Shown: one piece after another, positions 1-6,678 of the stretch
Numbering within the stretch: position 1 is the stretch's first letter
Layout: every line of letters starts with the position of its first letter
Source: DATDYA01 sp035289165
Lineage (GTDB): Bacteria; Patescibacteriota; Patescibacteriia; Magasanikbacterales; GWA2-37-8
Reading direction: 5' to 3'
Assembly: GCA_035289165.1 (NCBI GenBank)
Contig: DATDYA010000007.1
Location: 1 to 17,369 of the forward strand
Length of the DNA stretch: 17,369 bases
Notes under the pieces: generated by a model
The model's input: only the letters and a program-made list of their open reading frames with translations
Databases searched by the model: none
What the model was told of the DNA's origin: nothing
Made by a program: the position numbers and the translations under genes

Positions 1-1161
1 GGCGCGGCGAGAATACTAGATAATTATATTCCGGCTCATGAGGCAACGGTGATTGGGAAAATTAGAGCCCAAGGCGGTGTTGTGGTTGGTAAAACTAACT
101 GTGATGCTTTTGGTCATGGGGCGAGTAATGAAAATAGCATGTATGGACCGGTAAAAAATCCACGTGATGAGACTAAAGTCGCCGGTGGTTCTTCTGGCGG
201 GGCCGCGGCTTCGGTGGCGGATAATCACTGTATTTTTGCGATTGCGGAAGACACCGGCGGTTCAATTCGTCAGCCGGCCAGTTTTTGTGGTGTAGTCGGT
301 TTACGACCAAGTTATGGTCGAAATTCACGCTATGGAGTCATGCCGATGGCTTCTTCACTGGATACGGTTGGGCCGATGACCAAGACGGTGGAAGATTTGG
401 CTCTCGTAATGCAGGTGATTGCCGGCCACGATTCGAAGGACGCGACAACGGTCAATGATCCTGTGCCAGATTATTTAACTGAAGTAAAAAAAGGCGTTAA
501 TGGTTTGGTAGTCGGTGTGCCAAAAGAATATCTTGAGGTAGAGGGTATAGACGATGAAGTAAAAGAAATTACTTTAAAAAATATTGAGAAACTTCGTGCG
601 GCGGGTTGTAAAATTAAAGAAGTCTCATTACCTCATACCAAGTACGCCATTTCGGTTTATTATATTATTGTACCATCGGAAGACAGTTCTAACCTTGGTC
701 GGCTGGAGGGAATTCGTTATGGTGTAAGAGCCGAAGCCAAAGATTTGTTTGAAACATATAGCCGGGCGCGAGAAGCTGGTTTTCCAGAAGAAGTAAAACG
801 CCGTATTTTAATTGGTACGTACGCTTTGTCAGCTGGTTATTATGATGCTTATTACAAGAAAGCCTTAGCCGTACGCACTCTCATTAGACAGGACTTTGAA
901 GAAGTATTTAAGGATGTCCAGGCTCTTATTTCTCCCGCTTCGCCTTTTCCGGCTTTTGGAATGGGAGAAAAGGCGGCCGATCCTTTGGCTTTGTATTTAG
1001 CGGATGCTACGGCGATCCCGGCTTCGGTGGCCGGCCTGCCTGCTTTGTCGGTTCCGGGGGGCATAACGAAAGCTGGTTTACCTGTTGGGATACAAATTAT
1101 TGGTCCTCGTTTGAGCGAGGGGTTAGTACTACGATTGGGTAACAGTATTTTTAAAGATTAA
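1..1161 (+). CDS. gatA: Asp-tRNA(Asn)/Glu-tRNA(Gln) amidotransferase subunit A (5' end missing)
   Basis: GatA is the amidase subunit of the GatCAB complex: it releases ammonia from glutamine so that mischarged Glu-tRNA(Gln) or Asp-tRNA(Asn) can be amidated. The frame is open from base 1, so the gene starts upstream. About 386 residues are visible against roughly 480 usual for the family, so some 90-100 N-terminal residues, including the catalytic Lys, lie outside. The amidase signature is clear: the GGSSGG motif supplies the cis-Ser (codon 190-192) and DTGGSIRQPA supplies the nucleophilic Ser (codon 262-264), 24 residues apart as in characterised GatA. The following CGVVGLRPSYGR and ASSLDTVGP blocks also fit. 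A Glu precedes the DTGGS motif where many GatA have Ser. The LOG-family gene follows after 14 bases in the same direction. Other amidase-signature enzymes are possible but the match to GatA is close. Confidence 0.95.
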   Translation, partial: GAARILDNYIPAHEATVIGKIRAQGGVVVGKTNCDAFGHGASNENSMYGPVKNPRDETKVAGGSSGGAAASVADNHCIFAIAEDTGGSIRQPASFCGVVGLRPSYGRNSRYGVMPMASSLDTVGPMTKTVEDLALVMQVIAGHDSKDATTVNDPVPDYLTEVKKGVNGLVVGVPKEYLEVEGIDDEVKEITLKNIEKLRAAGCKIKEVSLPHTKYAISVYYIIVPSEDSSNLGRLEGIRYGVRAEAKDLFETYSRAREAGFPEEVKRRILIGTYALSAGYYDAYYKKALAVRTLIRQDFEEVFKDVQALISPASPFPAFGMGEKAADPLALYLADATAIPASVAGLPALSVPGGITKAGLPVGIQIIGPRLSEGLVLRLGNSIFKD

Positions 1162-1175
1162 TTTAGTTTTTTATT

Positions 1176-2531
1176 ATGTCAAAAACAAAAGCTTTTGCCC
1201 CTGAAAAAACAGTTTTGAAAAAAGGACAGAAATCGTTTGTTGTTACCGGTGGTGAGGTGATAAACTACCGTGATAGCTGGAGAATATTTCGAATCATGAG
1301 CGAGATGGTTGAGGGTTACCAGTTTTTAACAGAATTGAAAAGAGAAGTAACGATTCTTGGTTCGGCTCGTTTTACCGAAGAAAATAAATATTACCAGATT
1401 GCTCGCGAATTGGGTGGCTTATTAGCTAAACATGGTTTTACGACCATTACCGGTGGTGGCCCCGGGATAATGGAGGCGGGAAATCGGGGGGCGCATGAAG
1501 CTGGTGGTGAATCAGTCGGATTAAATATCCAGCTACCATTTGAACAGCGGATTAATCCTTACGTTACTAAATCCACGGCTTTTTATTATTTTTTCACTCG
1601 AAAAGTCATGTTGACTTCGCCGGCCAATGCTTTTGTTTTTTTCCCGGGCGGGTTTGGAACATTTGATGAATTTTTTGAGGTGGTAGATTATATCGAGTTG
1701 GGGCACATGGACAAGTCGCCAATTATATTAGTGGGAAAAGAATTTTGGCAGCCGGTGGTAGATTTTTTACGTTTGAAATCTTCACGTGGTGCTCATGCCG
1801 TAGTGGAAGGAGATATTGACAATTGGCATATCGTCGATACGGCCGAAGAGGCATACTCTTTTATCAAAGAAATACCGGATCGGCCCAATCTTTGTACCAC
1901 GGATAATAATAACCCGATTTGTAAAGGCGGTACGGATTGGCGTATTTTCCGGATTATGGCGGAGTTGGTTGATGGTTTTGAATTTTTAACCAAATTAGAT
2001 GACAATGTTACTGTTTTAGGTACAAAAAGCATTAACCCGGGCACGTCGATTTATAATGCGGCGTATGAAGTGGGTAAAATATTGAGCCAGTACGGCAAGG
2101 CTGTAATCACGGGCGGTGGCCCGGGGATAATGGAGGCAGCGAACAAGGGAGCTTATGAAGCGGGGGGAAAGAGTATTGGGATCAATATGCGTTTTGAAAG
2201 AGGGGAGCGGGTTAACGATTATGTTAATAAATCAATTGGATTCTTTTTTCCGTTTGTTCGCAAACTTATTATCACCTCCCCGTCAGAAGCCTTTGTCTTT
2301 TTCCCGGGTGGGTTTGGAACTTTACACCAGTTATTTGAGTTGTTGACTTTAATCGAAACCAAAAAAATTGAGCCGATGCCAATTTTGCTTTATGGTGAAG
2401 ATTTTTGGAGGCCGTTACTAGCGGTTATCCACGGCATGTTCGCTAAATTCAAAACTATTAATTCGATTGACGAACTATATTTAAAAGTAATAAATAAACC
2501 AGAAGAGATTGTTGGATATTTAAAACCCTAA
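1176..2531 (+). CDS. Tandem two-domain LOG-family (TIGR00730-like) protein
   Basis: LOG proteins are Rossmann-like nucleotide-binding proteins. Characterised members are cytokinin riboside 5'-monophosphate phosphoribohydrolases, cleaving nucleoside monophosphates to base and ribose phosphate; many bacterial ones are misnamed lysine decarboxylases. At 451 residues this is about twice the usual length of roughly 200. It holds two homologous domains (about residues 25-235 and 247-451) in an exact 220-residue register: GGGPGIMEA at 93-101 and 313-321, the Arg-Lys pair at 142-143 and 362-363, and the PGGxGT motif at 157-162 and 377-382. In the first copy the PGGxGTxxE motif is intact, with Glu165. 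In the second copy the equivalent residue is Gln385 (codon cag at 2328-2330), so that domain has lost the catalytic Glu. The start lacks a Shine-Dalgarno. The lgt gene starts 3 bases after the stop, suggesting one transcript. The substrate cannot be told from sequence. Confidence 0.85.
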   Translation: MSKTKAFAPEKTVLKKGQKSFVVTGGEVINYRDSWRIFRIMSEMVEGYQFLTELKREVTILGSARFTEENKYYQIARELGGLLAKHGFTTITGGGPGIMEAGNRGAHEAGGESVGLNIQLPFEQRINPYVTKSTAFYYFFTRKVMLTSPANAFVFFPGGFGTFDEFFEVVDYIELGHMDKSPIILVGKEFWQPVVDFLRLKSSRGAHAVVEGDIDNWHIVDTAEEAYSFIKEIPDRPNLCTTDNNNPICKGGTDWRIFRIMAELVDGFEFLTKLDDNVTVLGTKSINPGTSIYNAAYEVGKILSQYGKAVITGGGPGIMEAANKGAYEAGGKSIGINMRFERGERVNDYVNKSIGFFFPFVRKLIITSPSEAFVFFPGGFGTLHQLFELLTLIETKKIEPMPILLYGEDFWRPLLAVIHGMFAKFKTINSIDELYLKVINKPEEIVGYLKP

Positions 2532-2534
2532 GTC

Positions 2535-3332
2535 ATGATTCCGTTTTTTGAATATAACGCCATTATTATTGGCCCCATCGTTATCCAAGTATGGGGACTT
2601 TTGGTGGCGACGGGGATGATCACTGGTTTGGCCTTTGCGACATGGTTAGCAAAAAAATATTTTCTTGCTAAAGAAGTAATTTGGGACATGGTAGTTTGGG
2701 CGATTGTGGGTGGGCTTATCGGCGGACGGTTGGCCCATGTTTTATTCTATGAGCCCGCGTATTATTTACAGGCGCCGCTAGAAATGTTAAAGATTTGGCA
2801 TGGCGGGATGTCCTCAACCGGCGGGTTTATTGGTGCATTTTTGGGTTTGTATTTGTACGCTCGGCGAAGGAAGTTTAAATTTACTGAGTTGTTACCGTAT
2901 TTGGATGTTTTAAGTATTAGCTTGTGGCTTGGCTGGGGGGTTGGTCGGATCGGCTGTTTTTTTATTCATGATCATCCTGGTAAGTTAACTAATTTTTTCT
3001 TGGCTGTTAGTTTCTCCAGCGGGGCGAGGCACGACCTGGGGCTCTATGAGGTAATACTCGGTTTGGTTATTTTTGGTATATATTTTTCTTTGTTCAAGAT
3101 TTTTGCTAAAAAGCGGTGGGGACTCTCCACTGCCAGTTCGTTTTTAACCTACGCGGTTGTACGTTTCTTCTTAGATTTTTTACGCGCCGAAGATGTGCCA
3201 GGGAGTGATGTTCGTTATTTTTTTCTTACCCCCGCCCAATGGGGGATGTTGGTGGTAGCTTTGGGGTTGACTTTTTGGCTTGCAAAAGATAGAATGTTGA
3301 AACCCAAAGTAAAAAATGGAGAGGTCGCCTAG
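2535..3332 (+). CDS. lgt: Prolipoprotein diacylglyceryl transferase-like membrane protein
   Basis: Lgt moves diacylglycerol from phosphatidylglycerol to the lipobox Cys of prolipoproteins in the cytoplasmic membrane. The 265-residue protein has about seven hydrophobic segments and family landmarks in order: GGLIGGRL (59-66), HGGMSSTGG (89-97), GRIGC (137-141), LYE (170-172) and an RFFLDFLR segment (210-217). Arg138 and Arg210 match E. coli Arg143 and Arg239. Several signature residues differ: Thr95 stands where E. coli has the essential His103, Cys141 where it has Asn146, and Asp146 where it has Glu151. From memory this variant is common in candidate-phyla bacteria, so it may be a lineage form rather than decay. 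The last five codons and the stop lie inside the tRNA-Ser gene. Fold assignment is firm; activity is inferred. Confidence 0.85.
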   Translation: MIPFFEYNAIIIGPIVIQVWGLLVATGMITGLAFATWLAKKYFLAKEVIWDMVVWAIVGGLIGGRLAHVLFYEPAYYLQAPLEMLKIWHGGMSSTGGFIGAFLGLYLYARRRKFKFTELLPYLDVLSISLWLGWGVGRIGCFFIHDHPGKLTNFFLAVSFSSGARHDLGLYEVILGLVIFGIYFSLFKIFAKKRWGLSTASSFLTYAVVRFFLDFLRAEDVPGSDVRYFFLTPAQWGMLVVALGLTFWLAKDRMLKPKVKNGEVA

Positions 3333-3405
3333 CGGCTTATGGCGCGTGCTTGGAAAGCACGTATACCGAAAGGTATCGAGGGTTCAAATCCCTCTCTCTC
3401 CGCCA
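3318..3405 (+). tRNA. tRNA-Ser (anticodon GGA), CCA encoded
   Basis: The cloverleaf folds by eye. The acceptor stem is 3318-3324 with 3395-3401 (seven pairs, one G-T). The anticodon stem is 3345-3349 with 3357-3361, around loop TTGGAAA, giving anticodon GGA at 3352-3354 (reads UCC and UCU). A long variable arm typical of tRNA-Ser follows, TATACC/GGTAT at 3362-3375. The T arm is GAGGG/CCCTC around TTCAAAT (3378-3394). Discriminator G3402 and a genomic CCA (3403-3405) complete it. The overall layout closely resembles E. coli tRNA-Ser(GGA). The first 15 bases overlap the 3' end of lgt, so the mature 5' end must be cut from within a coding transcript, unless a promoter inside lgt is used. Confidence 0.97.
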
Positions 3406-3423
3406 GATTACTAAGTTTGAACC

Positions 3424-4353
3424 ATGTATAAATATCATCACCCAAAATCGATAGACATTAATCTCTCTGGAGAAGATGGCTTACGCATACGACAAAAAGC
3501 TGCTGATTTTATTTCCGAACATCAAAATAAAACCGGAGCTCAAAGAGGTAGCGTGTCCGAACAAAGCTATGGAGCATTGGCAGAAATTGTGATTCGAAAC
3601 CAATTGAATATGCCCGAGGTTAATTCAGACGACCATCCTTTAGGATATGACATTTTGTTGCCTACTGGAGTGAAACTTGATGTGAAATGTCGCGGGGGAG
3701 AAAAGCCCTTTCTTGAAGAATACACTGGCTTAGATGGCTTACCGAGAGAATCAAAACATAATTTTTTTGCCAGGCAACTTCATGATGAGAATTTAGATGC
3801 CGATGCTTATGTTATGACGCATTTAATGCGCACAAAGACTCCAGCAGGATCTCCTGTCTTGCCTGGCACAAAAAGACAACGTAAATGGATACTTTACGTA
3901 TGCGGTTGGGTTTCAAAAAAGAGAGTCCTCCGTGAGGGTGTGTATCTCCCTCCGGGGGCGATATCGGAGCGTGGCAGAGAGTGGTTTGCTTATCGTGCCC
4001 ACGAGATTGAATTCTATAATAGAAATTTAAACGGCCTTGAATCTATAACAGACTTACTTGAAATAACGCCCGAAGACATCGAGTTAGATTCGGAGAAAAA
4101 AGGGAATCTAAATCTTACAAAGGTAGATACTTTGCGTATTGGCTATGATCTTGTTGGGCGTGGTATTTTGAATCAAAAGCATCTCGACCATATTAAAAAG
4201 GAAATGGGTTTGAACGGCGAAGTTAGTCCTTTTTTGCACTCCAATCAGTCGATCCACGTGCTTAAATGGCTTCTTGAAAAAGAGGTGATTACTCCACAAG
4301 AATATAATGAAATGACGCAGAAAATTCCGGAAACAAAATTCGAAGGTTTTTAA
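3424..4353 (+). CDS. Candidate PD-(D/E)XK restriction endonuclease
   Basis: I do not recognise a named family for this 309-residue protein. A PD-(D/E)XK-like nuclease core is suggested by Glu54 in a helix (GALAEIV), Asp76 in GYDI, and Asp86-Val87-Lys88 on the next strand (KLDVKCRG), with spacing typical of that fold; the Asp-x-Lys form replaces the commoner Glu-x-Lys. The C-terminal third is predicted helical and charged, perhaps a DNA-binding or specificity part. No signal peptide or membrane segment is seen. Context supports the call: its stop is 9 bases from the stop of a convergent DNA methyltransferase, the usual company of a type II restriction enzyme. It starts 18 bases after the tRNA with no Shine-Dalgarno and no obvious promoter, so it may depend on read-through from lgt/tRNA. 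The function is inferred from motif and neighbour only. Confidence 0.6.
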   Translation: MYKYHHPKSIDINLSGEDGLRIRQKAADFISEHQNKTGAQRGSVSEQSYGALAEIVIRNQLNMPEVNSDDHPLGYDILLPTGVKLDVKCRGGEKPFLEEYTGLDGLPRESKHNFFARQLHDENLDADAYVMTHLMRTKTPAGSPVLPGTKRQRKWILYVCGWVSKKRVLREGVYLPPGAISERGREWFAYRAHEIEFYNRNLNGLESITDLLEITPEDIELDSEKKGNLNLTKVDTLRIGYDLVGRGILNQKHLDHIKKEMGLNGEVSPFLHSNQSIHVLKWLLEKEVITPQEYNEMTQKIPETKFEGF

Positions 4354-4362
4354 TATTTGAAA

Positions 4363-5448
4363 CTAAAAAAGTTTATTACTCGTAGCTTTGTATTGAGCCC
4401 CTGCCTCTTTAGTTCGCCTTTTTGAAATTTCCACATAATCAACCCCGTGCTTCTTAAAAAGATAAACCTCCTGATTTTTTTCTATCCCAATAAATTTTCT
4501 TCCTTCAAGAACTGCCGAAACGAGAAAACTGCCACTTCCGCAAGTGTTGTCAAGCACAATATCCCCATCTTTGGTGAAGGTGCGGATGAGATAACGCCCA
4601 AGTTCTACGGGTTTTTGGGTGGGATGATAAACCTCACCTTCGCTTTCAGCTGTTTTAAAATAAATAACATCAGTGGGGTATCTTTCGCCGTTACTTTTCA
4701 CTTCAACAGTTTTGAAATCGCCATAACTTCCGGTTAGTTGATCTTTTCTGAATCCCTTATTATATGGCTCGCCATTGCTCATTTGAGGATTATAAGCCGG
4801 TTGACTTTTATAGAAAACCAAAACGTCTTCGTGTTTGCGTAAAGGTTGTTTTTTTGCATTTAAAAAATTTGTCGGCTTTGATTTAACCCAGGTAATTTTA
4901 TATTTAAAAAGTTTTGGATTTGAGATCATTAAGTTTGCAGTAAAAAGCCCTTGCGCCGTAAGAACAATAACCCCCTTGTCTTTGATAATTCGTTCGTAGT
5001 GTCTCCAAAGTTGATCAAGTGGGATAACGCTATCCCATTGATTTTGTGTAGTGCCATAAGGCAAATCGCATAAAATCATGTCTATTGATTTTGAAGGGAT
5101 ATCACTCATAACTTTTAGGCAGTCACCTTCAATTACCTGATTTTCAAAATCAGCGATACTTTTTTCAACCCCAACCGTTCTAGTTTTAGGCTGTTTTGTA
5201 CCAAGATTTTTACGAAGATACCAAATACAATAAGTATTGACTGCCAGCCCCTCTTCTTGTGCTCGTTTTTCTAAGTCGATATAAGAATCGCTTCCTAATA
5301 AAGTCCTTAACTCGGTACTTTCCAATTTCGCAATGTTTTTGTACAAATCCCTATTGCGATTTCCAAAAGCAAGAACTAAGCCCTTTGAATTTTGATTAAC
5401 GTCTTTATAATCGGGGAAATATATTGATTTAAAAAATTGGTTAGCCAT
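4363..5448 (-). CDS. Beta-class DNA methyltransferase (N6-adenine or N4-cytosine)
   Basis: This is an S-adenosylmethionine-dependent amino-methyltransferase of 361 residues. The motif order is that of the beta class: catalytic motif IV first, as DLPY (128-131), a central target-recognition stretch (about 190-260), motif X HPTQKP (275-280), then the cofactor motif I DNTCGSGS (about 300-307, a variant of FxGxG). DLPY rather than DPPY is an accepted variant in modification enzymes. The first 95 residues or so form an extra N-terminal region with no motif I recognise. The gene converges on the candidate endonuclease, leaving 9 bases between stops, and has its own sigma-70-like promoter (5473-5501). 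It is probably the protective half of a restriction-modification system. An orphan regulatory methyltransferase is the alternative. Adenine versus cytosine specificity cannot be decided by eye. Confidence 0.92.
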   Translation of the reverse strand: MANQFFKSIYFPDYKDVNQNSKGLVLAFGNRNRDLYKNIAKLESTELRTLLGSDSYIDLEKRAQEEGLAVNTYCIWYLRKNLGTKQPKTRTVGVEKSIADFENQVIEGDCLKVMSDIPSKSIDMILCDLPYGTTQNQWDSVIPLDQLWRHYERIIKDKGVIVLTAQGLFTANLMISNPKLFKYKITWVKSKPTNFLNAKKQPLRKHEDVLVFYKSQPAYNPQMSNGEPYNKGFRKDQLTGSYGDFKTVEVKSNGERYPTDVIYFKTAESEGEVYHPTQKPVELGRYLIRTFTKDGDIVLDNTCGSGSFLVSAVLEGRKFIGIEKNQEVYLFKKHGVDYVEISKRRTKEAGAQYKATSNKLF

Positions 5449-5472
5449 ATACTTTATTTACAACTTGACTAT

Positions 5473-5501
5473 ATTATAGTATGATACCTATATAAAATCA
5501 A
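5473..5501 (-). promoter_or_regulatory. Sigma-70-type promoter of the methyltransferase gene
   Basis: Read on the minus strand, a TTGATT -35 element (5496-5501) is followed by exactly 17 bases and a perfect TATAAT -10 element (5473-5478). The predicted start of transcription falls near 5466, about 18 bases before the ATG at 5448. An overlapping, weaker plus-strand pair, TTGACT (5465-5470) and TATATA (5489-5494) with 18 bases between, would point into the gene-poor stretch. Activity is inferred from consensus match only. Confidence 0.75.
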
Positions 5502-5874
5502 ATGCAAGTTATCCCCATTTTATCAGAGCAGAAAGAAACTACTCTGACCTTAAAGTAGTAGTAAAAAGTTTAAGTATTGTTATTTGGGAAATGAAATCCC
5601 ACTTCGATAAAATATAAGATTCGGCTGGATTTGCGGCGGAAAACGCGAAAGGCAGCGAAACGGTCAAGGTTTTGATGTGTGCGCCGCTGATTTCAGACGA
5701 CTCGGAATTTTACCAATATTTCCAATCAATCTCGAATATTTTCCTGCACAGGAACGGAATACAAATTGACGGAGTTTGTTATTTCCTTGTTCTTAGTTAG
5801 ACATCATCGGTTTTGCCGGTAGTGTCTAACTATTTAATTCCAATGTCGTACCGCCAAGACCACAAAAACCACCC
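5502..5874. other. Gene-poor spacer with hairpin and possible gene debris
   Basis: I find no convincing gene here. A 60-codon frame without an early start runs on the plus strand at 5618-5800 (best ATG at 5675, 41 codons), and an overlapping frame of about 56 codons with no ATG reads on the minus strand, ending with the stop at 5539-5541. Neither has a ribosome-binding site and they contradict each other, so I treat the stretch as non-coding or as decayed remains. Bases 5618-5720 look more GC-rich than their surroundings. The stretch follows the restriction-modification pair and may belong to the same acquired segment. Confidence 0.5.
5796..5830. repeat. Strong stem-loop with GTTAGACA/TGTCTAAC arms
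   Basis: An imperfect inverted repeat of two 15-base arms around a 5-base loop (TTTTG, 5811-5815). The outer eight pairs, GTTAGACA (5796-5803) with TGTCTAAC (5823-5830), are perfect. The inner part ends in a CGG/CCG clamp and contains one mismatch and two wobble pairs. No U-run follows on either strand, so it is not a standard terminator. It could be the end of a small mobile element, a regulatory hairpin, or part of an RNA. Confidence 0.65.
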
Positions 5875-5903
5875 TATACACCAGAGCGGTTTTGTAATAT
5901 AAT
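5875..5903 (+). promoter_or_regulatory. Sigma-70-type promoter of the glycosyltransferase pair
   Basis: TATACA (-35, 5875-5880, four of six consensus bases) is followed by 17 bases and a perfect TATAAT (-10, 5898-5903). Transcription would begin near 5910, about 16 bases before the ATG at 5926. A GGGAG ribosome-binding site lies at 5917-5921. Confidence 0.65.
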
Positions 5904-5925
5904 AAGCCATATTTATGGGAGTAAG

Positions 5926-6678
5926 ATGTTTGTCATGTCCACCAATCTTTCGTTGGTAATACCGGTTTTTAATGAAGAAAAACGACTGAACAAGTTGTTT
6001 TTGGCTTTAGATGATTATATTTCTAAACCGATTATTCCACTTCGGGAAATAATTTTTGTTGATGATGGTAGCACGGATGGCACCAAACAAAGTATCCTCG
6101 ATTTTCAAAAAAAATGTTTGGTGGAGGTGGTCGTGGTTTCCTATACTCCAAACCAAGGAAAGGGAAACGCCGTCAGAGAGGGGATGCTTCGCGCCCAGGG
6201 TGACTATGTTTTAATGTTTGATGCCGATGTTTCGACACCGCTAGGTGAATTAAGTAAGTTTGTCGGATATCTAAACGAAGGCGTCCCAATTTTAATTGGG
6301 AGTAGAAAATTATCCGGAGCAAAGGTGGTGAAGAGTCAAAAATGGCTTCGCCAAAAAATGGGCGAGGCCTATGCAGTCTTGGCCAGGCTGGTAACTGGTC
6401 TAAAGGTTCAAGATTTTGGTTGTGGTTTTAAGATATTCTCCAAAGAAAGCGCTCGGGTTATATTTTCCAGTTTGGTCAATAAAGGTTGGATTTTTGATAC
6501 CGAGGCACTTTATCTGGCTAAAAAGAATGGTATTCTCTTTAAAGAGATTGGGATTGACTGGTCAAACGATGAGGAGAGTAAGGTTAAAGTATTATCTGGA
6601 ACGATATCTTCAATTTTTGGTTTATTATATATCCGTTTGTGTCATAGTAAACTATGGAGAAATTTTTTCAGAAAATAA
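5926..6678 (+). CDS. GT2 glycosyltransferase, dolichyl/polyprenyl-phosphate glucosyltransferase-like
   Basis: A 250-residue GT-A fold enzyme of family GT2. Visible motifs are the N-terminal LVIPVFNEE strand (10-18), nucleotide-sugar-binding VDDGSTD (45-51), the metal-binding DAD (99-101) followed by STP, and FGCGFKIF further on, which resembles the QCGFKLF block of ALG5-type dolichyl-phosphate glucosyltransferases. Such enzymes transfer a sugar from a nucleotide donor to a lipid phosphate at the inner membrane face. No multi-pass membrane tail is present. GGGAG at 5917-5921 sits 4 bases before the ATG at 5926; a second ATG at 5935 is also possible. The 3' end overlaps the next gene by 25 bases, so the two are surely co-transcribed. 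The sugar and lipid substrates are inferred from family only. Confidence 0.88.
   Translation: MFVMSTNLSLVIPVFNEEKRLNKLFLALDDYISKPIIPLREIIFVDDGSTDGTKQSILDFQKKCLVEVVVVSYTPNQGKGNAVREGMLRAQGDYVLMFDADVSTPLGELSKFVGYLNEGVPILIGSRKLSGAKVVKSQKWLRQKMGEAYAVLARLVTGLKVQDFGCGFKIFSKESARVIFSSLVNKGWIFDTEALYLAKKNGILFKEIGIDWSNDEESKVKVLSGTISSIFGLLYIRLCHSKLWRNFFRK

Noticed and set aside
3378..3405. Integration att site formed by the 3' end of tRNA-Ser
   Set aside because: I searched the window by eye for a second copy of the T-arm/acceptor sequence downstream of the restriction-modification pair and found none; no integrase gene is present either.
5618..5800. Small protein-coding gene on the plus strand
   Set aside because: Open for 60 codons but the first ATG is at codon 20, no ribosome-binding site precedes it, and an equally long frame overlaps it on the other strand.
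5796..5830. Integron attC site
   Set aside because: The motifs GTTAGAC and GTCTAAC match the core-site consensus, but their order is reversed (GTTRRRY before RYYYAAC) and no partner core site is found within the flanking 200 bases. No integrase gene is present.
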